Assembly: GCF_001440545.1 (NCBI RefSeq)
Contig: NZ_LKHP01000004.1
Location: 74,501 to 138,500 of the forward strand
Source of the DNA: Caloramator mitchellensis
Lineage (GTDB): Bacteria > Bacillota > Clostridia > Clostridiales > Caloramatoraceae
Direction: 5' to 3'
DNA: 64,000 nt
Part shown: one piece after another, positions 23,723 to 32,330 of the stretch
Layout: every line of letters begins with the position of its first letter
How positions within the stretch are numbered: position 1 is the stretch's first letter
Notes under the pieces: generated by a model
Told to the model about the DNA's origin: nothing
Seen by the model: the letters and a program-made list of their open reading frames with translations, nothing else
The model's database searches: none
Translations under genes and position numbers: made by a program

Positions 23723-24766
23723 TTGAAAAAATTATTTATAGTGATTATGGTCTTTCTATTGCTTATATCATGTGTAAAAAATATACCTACACCTAATCAA
23801 AATAACACCCCAAATACTACACAAAAAAAATATACATTAAAAGATTATTACCCTTTCATATCTGATAGAAGGATGAAGTATCAAGGTATAGGAAATGAAT
23901 ATGCCGAGAAGGATGTTTATGTGGATTTTATAAATGACAATAGAATCCAACTTAGAGTTTTAAATCCAGGCACTATATTAGCACAAGTTTTGGAGATAAA
24001 AGATGGTGAACTTAGACTTATTAAGTCCCAAGAAGAATTTTATTACAGAGACTATTTAATTGATTCACAAAACTCTAGCCCAGAAATATTATTAAAGGAA
24101 CCCTTAGAGAAGGGGACAGCTTGGAATACGCCTGAAGGCAAAAGATATATTTCAGAAGTTAACAAGAAAATTTCTACTCCCTCAGGAGAATACGAAGCAT
24201 TAGAAGTTACTACAGAAGGTAAGGATTATAAAACTTACGACTACTATGTTTTAAATATTGGTCTTGTAAAAACTGTTTTTGAATCTGGTGAAAACAAAAT
24301 AGAAACAAATCTTGAAAAGATTGAAACTGGCGTTCCAGTAATACATTCTTTAAGGGTTTATTATCCAGACTTCTTAAACGAGAGAATTATCTTTAAAGAG
24401 GAAAAAATATCGTATAAAACAAATGAAACTTTTAAAGATAAGTTAGAAACTTTATTAAAGAATACTCCTGATGATAAGTTGAGCAAAATATTAGGTTCAA
24501 ACTCAAAAATAAACAACGTTTATCTAAATGTCGAGGAAAACAAGGTTTATATCGACCTATCTAAAGAATTTATAAGTGATATGAATGCTGGTTCTTCCTT
24601 AGAATCAATGATACTTCAAAGCCTGGTTAACACCCTTGGAAGCTACTATAGTGTTGAAAAAGTTTTTATTTCACTTGATGGTAAACCATATGAATCAGGT
24701 CATATCGCGATTAAAGAAGGAGAATTCTTTAAAGTAGACTATAAAAACACAGTTGAAATAAAGTAA
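23723..24766 (+). CDS. GerMN-domain lipoprotein
   Basis: A lipoprotein signal (KLFIVIMVFLLLISC) puts the acylated Cys at about residue 17. A beta-rich middle region of unknown type (residues 60-210) precedes a C-terminal GerMN domain (about 230-345) with VYLNVEENKVYIDLSKEF and QSLVNTLGSYYSVEKVFISLDG. GerMN domains occur in spore germination protein GerM and in other envelope lipoproteins. I chose TTG at 23723, with AAGGGTGAT upstream; a GTG nine bases earlier lies within that site and is less likely. Confidence 0.88.
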   Translation: MKKLFIVIMVFLLLISCVKNIPTPNQNNTPNTTQKKYTLKDYYPFISDRRMKYQGIGNEYAEKDVYVDFINDNRIQLRVLNPGTILAQVLEIKDGELRLIKSQEEFYYRDYLIDSQNSSPEILLKEPLEKGTAWNTPEGKRYISEVNKKISTPSGEYEALEVTTEGKDYKTYDYYVLNIGLVKTVFESGENKIETNLEKIETGVPVIHSLRVYYPDFLNERIIFKEEKISYKTNETFKDKLETLLKNTPDDKLSKILGSNSKINNVYLNVEENKVYIDLSKEFISDMNAGSSLESMILQSLVNTLGSYYSVEKVFISLDGKPYESGHIAIKEGEFFKVDYKNTVEIK

Positions 24767-24770
24767 ATTA

Positions 24771-24803
24771 AAATAGCCAATGAAAATTCATTGGCTATTT
24801 TTT
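24771..24803. terminator. Bidirectional terminator between convergent genes
   Basis: A 14-bp perfect stem AAATAGCCAATGAA / TTCATTGGCTATTT with a 2-nt loop and T runs on both strands. It separates the GerMN lipoprotein gene from the DUF362 gene. Confidence 0.9.
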
Positions 24804-24805
24804 GT

Positions 24806-25924
24806 TCATATTTTTATAAGCTCATATTCCAAACTTCCAAGTCCAATTTCTTCTCCGTGTCTTAGAGCAGCTCTCCAATCTGTTTTATGATAAATACTTG
24901 TAAATTTATCATCATGTCCATCTACATGAACATGTTCAACTTCATCAAGAACGCAACCATGAAGTGCTGGAGCGTTATTTACCATATCAGCACATGCCTT
25001 ATCCAGCGCAACAGGGTCAAAGGATGCTGCAATTCCAAGATTAGGAATCAATGGCATGTCGTTGTTTGACCAGCAGTCGCAATTTGGAGATACATCCATT
25101 ATAAAGTTTATATGGAAATGTGGTTTGTCTTTTAATACTGCGTATGTATATTCTGCAATCTTTTCACTCGCAATAACTGCTGCCTCATCCCATTTAACCT
25201 GTGCCGCATCATATTGACATACTGCAACACATTGTCCGCATCCAACACATTTTTCATAATCTATAGTAGCTTTTCTATTATCATTTAAAGTAATGGCAAA
25301 ATGTGCACAGCTTCGAACGCATAATCCACACCCAACGCAATTTTTAATTTTTATAATAGGCTTTGAAGAAGAGTGCATAAACAGTTTTCCGCCTCTTGAG
25401 CCTGAACCCATTCCAATGTTTTTTAAAGCACCGCCAAATCCAGTCATTTCGTGCCCCTTGAAGTGATTCATCGAAATAATAATATCTGCATCAGCAATTG
25501 CAGAACCTATTTTGGCTGATTTAGTATGCTTCAAATCTACTTCAATTTCTCTATATTCTGTTCCCTTTAAACCATCTGCAATAATTATTTGGCATCCTAC
25601 TGTTAGTGGATTGTATCCATTTTCATATGCTGCATCAAGATGGTCAACAGCATTATGCCTTCTTCCAGTATAAAGAGTATTTGCATCGGTTAAGAATGGT
25701 TTACCACCAAGCTGTTTAATAAGTCTGACTATTCTTGCTGCATAGTTTGGTCTTATATACGCAAGATTTCCAGGTTCACCAAAATGAATCTTTATAGCTA
25801 CGTATTGATTTTTAAAATCGATTTTTTCAATTCCAGCAGTTTTAACTAGTTTTTCAAGCTTATCAAGCATATTGTTGCCTGGTTTGGTTCTTAAGTCTGT
25901 AAAGTATACTTTTGATTTTGCCAT
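24806..25924 (-). CDS. DUF362 domain protein with two 4Fe-4S ferredoxin motifs
   Basis: The N-terminal DUF362 domain (residues about 35-190, with AIKIHFGEPGNLAYIRP and MNHFKGHEMTGFGGALKNIG) is followed by a ferredoxin module. Its motifs are CVGCGLCVRSCAHFA and CVGCGQCVAVCQYDA, with complete CxxCxxCxxxC sets. The C-terminus resumes DUF362-type sequence. The reaction is unknown; members occur widely in anaerobes and are presumed redox proteins. 372 aa is the usual length. A GGAGGGG site precedes the ATG. Monocistronic. Confidence 0.92.
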   Translation of the reverse strand: MAKSKVYFTDLRTKPGNNMLDKLEKLVKTAGIEKIDFKNQYVAIKIHFGEPGNLAYIRPNYAARIVRLIKQLGGKPFLTDANTLYTGRRHNAVDHLDAAYENGYNPLTVGCQIIIADGLKGTEYREIEVDLKHTKSAKIGSAIADADIIISMNHFKGHEMTGFGGALKNIGMGSGSRGGKLFMHSSSKPIIKIKNCVGCGLCVRSCAHFAITLNDNRKATIDYEKCVGCGQCVAVCQYDAAQVKWDEAAVIASEKIAEYTYAVLKDKPHFHINFIMDVSPNCDCWSNNDMPLIPNLGIAASFDPVALDKACADMVNNAPALHGCVLDEVEHVHVDGHDDKFTSIYHKTDWRAALRHGEEIGLGSLEYELIKI

Positions 25925-26114
25925 TTCTACCCCTCCATTTATTTATGATGACACTCATTTTTATTATACCAAATTTTATCTAAAAATACCTGATTTACTT
26001 AATTATTTATAAATAAATAACCTATTATTTTATAATTATTCATTATTTTCTGTATATTTAAACTACTTAACTTAATTTTAACATAATAAAAATGTATAAT
26101 TATGAATTTTTGTA

Positions 26115-26177
26115 TTGACATTCTCTGAAATTGTTGTATATTTATTAATATACATTTTTGAAGCAAATGCCCGGGCA
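26115..26177 (+). promoter_or_regulatory. Promoter and leader of the APC permease gene with a GC palindrome
   Basis: TTGACA (26115-26120), a 16-nt spacer and TATATT (26137-26142). In the leader, TGCCCGGGCA (26168-26177) is a perfect 10-bp palindrome in very AT-rich surroundings, about 25 nt downstream of the expected start. It could be an operator or a short RNA stem. Confidence 0.6.
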
Positions 26178-26205
26178 AACAATTATAGCATACGAGGTGA
26201 ATTAA

Positions 26206-27561
26206 ATGGAGAACAACAACACTAATTTAAAAAGAGAACTCGGACTTGCTGCTGCTACCGCAATAGTTGTTGGTAATATGATAGGTTCCGGAATCTTCAT
26301 GGCACCACAGGGACTTGCAGCTGCATCAAATCCTAAAGCAACAGTAATTGCATGGTTAATAACAGCAATTGGCTCAATGTTTTTAGCACTAAGTTTTGCT
26401 AAAATGGGCGCAAAGATGCCAAAAACTGGTGGACCAATTGTTTACACAAAGGCTGCATTTGGTCAATTTGCAGCATTCCTAATAGCTTGGACATACTGGG
26501 TTGGCTCATGGGTAGGTAATGCCGCGATAATTACAGCCTTCATGAATTATTTATCCTATTTCTTCCCAGTGTTTGGAGAAAACAGAGCTTTAGCATTTGT
26601 CACTTCTTCAGCAATTTTGTGGGTATTAACATATATTAATTATAAGGGCGTAAAGGAAGCTGGAATTGTAAGTATAGTTACTACAGTTCTAAAAATAGTT
26701 CCATTAATTGTTTTTGCAATAATTGCTTTATTACATTTTAATCCTACTTACTTTACAACAGTATCTTCAAGTGAAGTTGCAGGTATGTCTACTATACCAG
26801 CAGCTATAGCAATAACACTATGGTCATTTGTTGGACTTGAATGCGCAACTATTCCAGCAGGAGAAATAAAAGACCCTGAGAGAAATATAAAGCTCAGCAC
26901 AATTTATGGAACTTTAATCACTGCTGCAATATATATTCTAATAAGCGTTCTTGCAATTGGTGCAATGCCACAGGGTGAGCTTGCAAATTCTAATGCGCCA
27001 CTTGCTGACATAATTAATTTTGCTACAGGTGGAACCTGGGGAGGAACGTTTATTGCGCTTGGTGCTGTAATATCAACCTTAGGTGCTACTTCAGGCTGGA
27101 TACTAGTTACTGCAAGAAGTTCATTTGCTGCCGCAGAGGACAAGATGTTCCCAGCGATTTTTGCAAAGGTGCATCCAAAGTATAACACGCCTTCAGCATC
27201 GCTTTTAATAAGCGGTATCGCAGCTAATATACTTCTTGTTATGAATTATGTTTCAAGTTTGACGGCTGCTTTTAATTTCATGTTGCTTCTTGCAACTCTT
27301 GCATTCTTGCCAGCATATTCTTTTACTGCTGCAGCAGAAATGCTTCTTTTAAGAAATAAATCAGAAAACTTTAACCTCTGGAACTTTATCAAAAGTTCAT
27401 TTATTGCACTTCTTGCCTTTGCATATTCAATCTATGCAATTTACGGAACTGGTGCAGAAGTTGTAATGTATGGATTCATTCTAATGCTTATAGGAATCCC
27501 ATTCTATGTATATCAAAGGATTCAAAACAAGTCAAATATGGATATAAGCGATAAAATTTAA
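26206..27561 (+). CDS. APC-family amino acid permease/antiporter
   Basis: A 451-residue inner-membrane protein with about twelve membrane segments. The N-terminal AIVVGNMIGSGIFMAPQGLA is the APC substrate-site loop (GSGIF) in helix 1. WSFVGLECATIPAGEIKDPERNI in the helix 6 region is typical of the basic amino acid/polyamine antiporter subgroup (ArcD/PotE/CadB). The exact substrate (for example arginine/ornithine or an amine exchange) cannot be told from sequence; no partner decarboxylase or deiminase is adjacent. The ATG follows GAGGTG. Confidence 0.93.
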   Translation: MENNNTNLKRELGLAAATAIVVGNMIGSGIFMAPQGLAAASNPKATVIAWLITAIGSMFLALSFAKMGAKMPKTGGPIVYTKAAFGQFAAFLIAWTYWVGSWVGNAAIITAFMNYLSYFFPVFGENRALAFVTSSAILWVLTYINYKGVKEAGIVSIVTTVLKIVPLIVFAIIALLHFNPTYFTTVSSSEVAGMSTIPAAIAITLWSFVGLECATIPAGEIKDPERNIKLSTIYGTLITAAIYILISVLAIGAMPQGELANSNAPLADIINFATGGTWGGTFIALGAVISTLGATSGWILVTARSSFAAAEDKMFPAIFAKVHPKYNTPSASLLISGIAANILLVMNYVSSLTAAFNFMLLLATLAFLPAYSFTAAAEMLLLRNKSENFNLWNFIKSSFIALLAFAYSIYAIYGTGAEVVMYGFILMLIGIPFYVYQRIQNKSNMDISDKI

Positions 27562-27570
27562 AATAAAACT

Positions 27571-27657
27571 AAGCCCCATGAAGATTTGACAGGCATTTTA
27601 ACGTCTAATAAAGATTTTTAGAAATGCCATTCTAAATCATTCTTGGGGCCTTTTTAT
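27571..27657 (+). terminator. Long imperfect hairpin/terminator after the APC permease gene
   Basis: Arms 27571-27597 and 27622-27652 pair almost throughout: AAGCCCC with GGGGCcTT, then GATTT with AAATC, then GGCATTT with AAATGCC. The loop is about 24 nt, followed by TTTTT. It is much longer than a normal terminator stem. Confidence 0.7.
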
Positions 27658-27675
27658 ACATTATTCAGTATTTAG

Positions 27676-28191
27676 TCATGCATTAGTATTAACTGGAGGA
27701 GTAAATACTCTTTGTGCAAGTTCTGCATCAAGCATGTATATACCATTAGGGTCATCTTTAATTCTCTCAAGCTTTTTAATTATCTTGTTAAATGTCGCTT
27801 CTTCTTCAGTTTGCTCGTCGACAAACCATTTCAAAAAGCTGACTGTTGCATGTTCCTTTTCTTCCATAGCTATGTTCATTAAATTGTATATCCTAGCAGT
27901 TACTTTATGCTCATGCTCCAATGCTTTCTTAAATACATCTAAAATTGAATCGTATTCATTTTCTGGAGTAGGAATTCCTTCTACTTTAATTCTTCCATTC
28001 TTCTCTGCAATATATGTATAGAATTTTGATGCATGGAATCTTTCTTCTTGCTCTTGAACCTTAAAGAAATTAGCAAATCCCTCTAAATCTTGTTCTTCAA
28101 AATATGCAGCCATTGCAATATATATATGTGCTGAATAAAGTTCAAAATTGTATTGGTCGTTTAGTGCATTTATAAGTCTTTCTGATACCAT
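27676..28191 (-). CDS. ftnA: Ferritin (FtnA-type, non-haem)
   Basis: Stores iron in a 24-subunit shell and oxidises Fe(II). Four-helix bundle with ligands in EQEERFHASKFYTYI and NFELYSAHIYIAMAAYFEEQ, both typical. 171 aa. I chose the ATG at 28191 because AAAGGAG lies upstream; six extra codons in the longer frame overlap that site. Monocistronic, converging with the APC permease gene. Confidence 0.95.
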   Translation of the reverse strand: MVSERLINALNDQYNFELYSAHIYIAMAAYFEEQDLEGFANFFKVQEQEERFHASKFYTYIAEKNGRIKVEGIPTPENEYDSILDVFKKALEHEHKVTARIYNLMNIAMEEKEHATVSFLKWFVDEQTEEEATFNKIIKKLERIKDDPNGIYMLDAELAQRVFTPPVNTNA

Positions 28192-28261
28192 TATATCATC
28201 TCCTTTCATTGTCTTTTTATATATTTTATCACTTTTTCCATATAAATCAACTAATAAATAT

Positions 28262-28290
28262 TGAAGCTGCCTTATATTAAGACAGCTTCA
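28262..28290 (-). terminator. Terminator of the second cstA-family gene
   Basis: A stem TGAAGCTG...CAGCTTCA continued by CTTA/TAAG, with a small loop. It lies 10 nt beyond the stop codon. Confidence 0.75.
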
Positions 28291-28300
28291 CTTAAATTTT

Positions 28301-29728
28301 TTATGCAGTTTCTTCTAACTTAATAGTAGTTGCAAATTTCTTTCCCTGAGTCATAAATATTGCAAATAGAGCTGCTGCAATTACTATACCAGCCATATTT
28401 GAAATAGATGATGCAAGCTTAAATCCTTCCTTTGCTTGAAGAATGTAGCTTGAACTTACATACGACATAAATGTTGCTGGAACTGTAGCAACCCAGTGAT
28501 TTTTACCCTTCTTAACAAGATAAACAGCAGCTGCCCAGAGTGTAACCATTGCAAGAGTTTGGTTTGCCCATGCAAAGTATCTCCAGATTATATCAAAGTT
28601 AATAAATGTTAATGCTATACCTACTGCAAATAAAGGAGCAGCAAGCATCAATCTCTTTGATACTTTTTCTTGCTTAAAGTTTATCATATCAGCAATCATA
28701 AGTCTTGCACCTCTGAATGCTGTATCTCCTGAAGTTATTGGACATGCGATAACACCAAGCATAGCAAGAACTCCACCTATTGGTCCTAACAATGTCTTTG
28801 TTATTTCAAGAACAGCACCGCTTGGACCAACTTTTCCTAATGTTGCTGCAAGCCCTTGAACGTCACCATAGAATGCCATACCTGCTGCAGCCCAAACCAT
28901 AGCTATTATACCTTCTGCTATCATTGAACCGTAGAATACTTTTCTTCCTTCTTTTTCATTAACCATACATCTTGCCATAAGTGGTGATTGAGTAGCATGG
29001 AAACCTGAAATTGCACCACAAGCTATTGTTATAAACATCATTGGGAAAAGAGGTAAGTTTTTAGGATGCATATTAACTAGTTGAATTTCTGGAATATGGT
29101 ATCCATTTAATACAAGTCCTCCACCCACTCCAATTGCCATTACTACAAGCGCAATACCAAAAATAGGGTATAATCTTCCAATTATTACATCTATTGGCAA
29201 GATGGTTGCAAGGAAATAATAAACGAATACTGTAACAACCCAGAAGGTTAATGTCATATAATCAGGAGTTATTGCTGCAAGTAGTTTTGCAGGGCCTGTA
29301 ACGAATACAACACCTACAAGAACTAAAAGAACGACTGTAAATATTCTCATTACGTTTTGAATTTTCTTTCCAAGATATACACCTTGGATTTCAGATAAGC
29401 TTGCACCCTTGTGTCTGATTGAAATCATTCCTGATAAGTAGTCATGGACTGCTCCAGCAAATATGCTTCCTAAAGCAATCCATAAAAATGCTGCAGGTCC
29501 AAATAGAGCACCCTGAATGGCACCAAATATTGGTCCCAAACCTGCAATGTTAAGTAGCTGAATTAAGAAAACCTTCCATGTAGGCATTGGAACATAGTCA
29601 ACACCGTCCTGCATTGTAAAAGCTGGTGTTTTTCTGTTTTCATCAATACCAAAAAGTTTTTCAATGTAATTTCCATAGATAAAATAACCTAAAATAAGAA
29701 CAGCGATTCCGCCTAAAAATGATAACAT
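28301..29728 (-). CDS. CstA-family transporter (short form)
   Basis: Carbon-starvation protein CstA family, members of which import pyruvate or peptides. 475 residues with many membrane segments. Signatures include TPAFTMQDGVDYVPMPTWKVFLIQ near residue 35, FITIACGAISGFHATQSPLMARC and FAWANQTLAMVTLW. It has its own leader downstream of lytT, with an AGGAGGGG ribosome-binding site, and lies in a locus with a LytS/LytT pair and a second CstA gene. By analogy with BtsT and its BtsSR sensor I infer pyruvate uptake. Confidence 0.9.
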   Translation of the reverse strand: MLSFLGGIAVLILGYFIYGNYIEKLFGIDENRKTPAFTMQDGVDYVPMPTWKVFLIQLLNIAGLGPIFGAIQGALFGPAAFLWIALGSIFAGAVHDYLSGMISIRHKGASLSEIQGVYLGKKIQNVMRIFTVVLLVLVGVVFVTGPAKLLAAITPDYMTLTFWVVTVFVYYFLATILPIDVIIGRLYPIFGIALVVMAIGVGGGLVLNGYHIPEIQLVNMHPKNLPLFPMMFITIACGAISGFHATQSPLMARCMVNEKEGRKVFYGSMIAEGIIAMVWAAAGMAFYGDVQGLAATLGKVGPSGAVLEITKTLLGPIGGVLAMLGVIACPITSGDTAFRGARLMIADMINFKQEKVSKRLMLAAPLFAVGIALTFINFDIIWRYFAWANQTLAMVTLWAAAVYLVKKGKNHWVATVPATFMSYVSSSYILQAKEGFKLASSISNMAGIVIAAALFAIFMTQGKKFATTIKLEETA

Positions 29729-29850
29729 AGAACCCCTCCTATTTTTTAATCATAAATTAATGATAGCACTCATAAAATATTCTGACTATTTTCGAGGGGT
29801 AATATGTCAAAAAATGAACTTAACATGCTAAATTTTGTGCCTAAAAAGCA

Positions 29851-30618
29851 TTAAATGTTTAGTGCCTCTTTTAATTCTTTTACCCTTGATCTGCTTACCT
29901 GAAGCTCTGATTTTTGAATATCATCCATTGTGATTTTATATGTTCCATTAAACCATGGATAGATCTCCTTTATTTTATTCAAATTGACGATGAAACTTCT
30001 GTGTATTCTAAAAAATCCCGTCTTTTCTTCCAATTCATTCAGATTATAATTAGTCAAATAGCTAATGTCTTTAGTTTTAACGTAGGTCTCCTCATCTTCT
30101 ATAAAGCAATAATATATATCTTCTAAATCTACTAACAAAGTTTTCCCTTTATACTCACATGCGATTTTCTTTACTTTAGCAGGCATATTAATCTTACTAA
30201 TGATTTTTTCAATTTTTCTAGCTACATCTGATTCGCTCTTTTTTCTATCAAAAACATGCTCTTTTATGCGTAATATAGTCTTTTCTATTCTCTTTTCATT
30301 ATAGGGCTTTAATATATAATCGATAGCTCCTAGTTCAAATGCATTTAAAGCAAAATCCTCATGAGCTGTAATAAAAACAAGATGAATATCTTTTTCAAGT
30401 TTTAATATCTCCTTAGCTAAATCTAACCCACCCATGTTAGGCATGTTGATATCTAAGAAAATGACATCGATATCATTCTTAATCATCCAATCAAGTGCAG
30501 ATTTTCCATCATAAAATTCTTTTATTATATCCATGCATTCATATTCTTGCAGTATATACTTCAATTCCAAAATTGCTGGAATCTCATCTTCAACTATTAT
30601 GCATCGTATATTGCTCAT
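29851..30618 (-). CDS. LytTR-family response regulator
   Basis: A receiver domain (residues 1-120) with phosphoacceptor Asp56 in VIFLDINMP and a conserved Lys in YILKPYNEKR. It is followed by a LytTR DNA-binding domain (about 150-250) with FFRIHRSFIVNLNKIKEIYPW. The start codon lies inside the kinase gene (29-nt overlap) with an AAGGAGG site, so it is coupled to the kinase. Probably activates one or both flanking cstA-type genes; I could not find a convincing LytTR site by eye. Confidence 0.94.
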   Translation of the reverse strand: MSNIRCIIVEDEIPAILELKYILQEYECMDIIKEFYDGKSALDWMIKNDIDVIFLDINMPNMGGLDLAKEILKLEKDIHLVFITAHEDFALNAFELGAIDYILKPYNEKRIEKTILRIKEHVFDRKKSESDVARKIEKIISKINMPAKVKKIACEYKGKTLLVDLEDIYYCFIEDEETYVKTKDISYLTNYNLNELEEKTGFFRIHRSFIVNLNKIKEIYPWFNGTYKITMDDIQKSELQVSRSRVKELKEALNI

Positions 30619-32239
30619 GCTGAACCTCCTTAGGTATAGTAAAGCTTACTATGGTTCCTTTTCCATATTCTGAGATTATTTCAAATTTTGATGAATTTCC
30701 ATAGATTAATTTAATTCTTTCTCTGACGTTAGATAAACCTATCCCCTTATTTTCCTTCATTAATCTTTTTAACTTTATCTCATCTATACCAACGCCTGAG
30801 TCTGAAACTTCAAAATTTAACCTATCTCCAATTTCACAAACCTTAATAATTATTTCTCCACCATCCGATTTAGTTGTTAATCCATGTTTAATAGCATTTT
30901 CAACTATAGGTTGTAGAATAAAATGTGGGATATAATAATCAAGTATGCTATCGTCTATTCTATATTCAATATTAATTCTATCACCGAATCTTGCTTTCTC
31001 TATGTTTAGGTATGCTTCGATGAGTTCTATTTCTTTAGAGAGAGGCACGAATTCTTCAGTTTTTAATGTTCCTCTAAAATAATTTGACAAATCTAATATT
31101 AAGTCCTTTGCCTTCATAGGATTAATTCTACAGAATGAAGCAATTGTATTTAAAGCATTGAATAAGAAATGAGGGTGAATCTGCGCCCTTAGAGCTTTAA
31201 GCTCTGATACAACTGCCATCTCCGCTTTTTTATTTAATTTGTGAATCTCAAGTTGAACAGATAATAGTTCAGCAAGCTCCCTAATAAAATCCATAAAATG
31301 TCTATCAATTTCATCTAGTGTATCAACTTCTATTCCTAAAAATCCTTCTAATTCACTGTTTGTGTAAAGCGGTATAGTGTAAAAATATTGTTCCTTTTTT
31401 GTTTTCTTTGCTGAAATTATTTTCTCTGCTGGATTTTGCAAGTATTCAATAAAATCTTCATAAAGAATTTGTTCGTCAATTTTTTCTCCTAAATATTTAA
31501 GAACCTTTTTTCTATTTCCAATAATTACTCCCTTGAATTCTCCTGTTTTTTGAATTATCTCAGCCACATTTTGTGCTGTGTTTTCATCTAGCCCTTTTCT
31601 CAAATAAACCGATGTTTGTTTTGCTATATTTAATGATTTTAGAGCATAGGACGCTCCAATTTCGTTATACTGTTTTATTACATTTTTTATAATATCGATA
31701 AAAATTGCAACACCAAATGAGTTGATTATTATCATTGGAAATGCTATTTCCCTTTCAAGTTCTAATGCCTGACTATACGGCTTTGATACAAGCAGAATAA
31801 TTCCCATTTGAATAAATTCGGCAATTACCCCTGATATAAATCCAACAAAGGGAGACAAATCACCTTTTTTACTTCTAAAAAATGCTCCAGTCAAGCCTTC
31901 CATAATTGTCGATATCCCACATGCTAACGCAGTATATCCGCCTAACAAATATCTATGTCCACCAGCTATTAAACCTACTGCACTTCCAACTAAAGGACCT
32001 CCAATATAACCTGCAACGATTGCACCTATTGGTCTTATATTAGCTATTGCTCCACCCTCCATCCTTATTCCAAGATAAGTTCCTAATATAGAAAAGGCAC
32101 TAAAAAATATTATAAGTATTAACTTATCGCTAACATCAAACCGCCTTTTATATATCTTTTTAAATAATGGCGTATGGGTGAACATATATGCAACTAAAGC
32201 AACTATAGACATTCTTTCAAACAGCGTTAAGAATAGCAC
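30590..32239 (-). CDS. LytS-family sensor histidine kinase (5TM Lyt)
   Basis: An N-terminal membrane sensor block (residues 1-190, 5TM-5TMR_LYT type, with RPIGAIVAGYIGGPLVGSAVG) precedes a GAF-like domain (about 205-330). The histidine kinase part has AQIHPHFLFNALNTI at 353-367 (phosphoacceptor His in the family) and the ATPase N-box QPIVENAIKHG at 443-453. It starts with GTG at 32239, 7 nt after GGAGG. Such kinases sense pyruvate or envelope state; the flanking CstA-type genes favour pyruvate sensing here (inference). Confidence 0.93.
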   Translation of the reverse strand: MLFLTLFERMSIVALVAYMFTHTPLFKKIYKRRFDVSDKLILIIFFSAFSILGTYLGIRMEGGAIANIRPIGAIVAGYIGGPLVGSAVGLIAGGHRYLLGGYTALACGISTIMEGLTGAFFRSKKGDLSPFVGFISGVIAEFIQMGIILLVSKPYSQALELEREIAFPMIIINSFGVAIFIDIIKNVIKQYNEIGASYALKSLNIAKQTSVYLRKGLDENTAQNVAEIIQKTGEFKGVIIGNRKKVLKYLGEKIDEQILYEDFIEYLQNPAEKIISAKKTKKEQYFYTIPLYTNSELEGFLGIEVDTLDEIDRHFMDFIRELAELLSVQLEIHKLNKKAEMAVVSELKALRAQIHPHFLFNALNTIASFCRINPMKAKDLILDLSNYFRGTLKTEEFVPLSKEIELIEAYLNIEKARFGDRINIEYRIDDSILDYYIPHFILQPIVENAIKHGLTTKSDGGEIIIKVCEIGDRLNFEVSDSGVGIDEIKLKRLMKENKGIGLSNVRERIKLIYGNSSKFEIISEYGKGTIVSFTIPKEVQHEQYTMHNS

Positions 32240-32290
32240 AGCTATACCTCCAAACTTAAAAATCTAAGTTTATTATAACATACATAATAA

Positions 32291-32320
32291 AATAAAAAAG
32301 GGCTAGCAATTAATGCTAGC
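32291..32320 (-). terminator. Terminator between the first cstA-family gene and the kinase gene
   Basis: A stem GCTAGCA / TGCTAGC, extendable through the central AT, followed on the minus strand by CCCTTTTTT. It separates the transporter from the two-component genes. Confidence 0.8.
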
Positions 32321-32330
32321 TCCAATTTAC

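Noticed and set aside
29729-29850. Direct repeats for LytTR binding upstream of the short CstA-type gene
   Set aside because: I could not find two matching half-sites at a fixed spacing, nor a match with the other transporter's leader.
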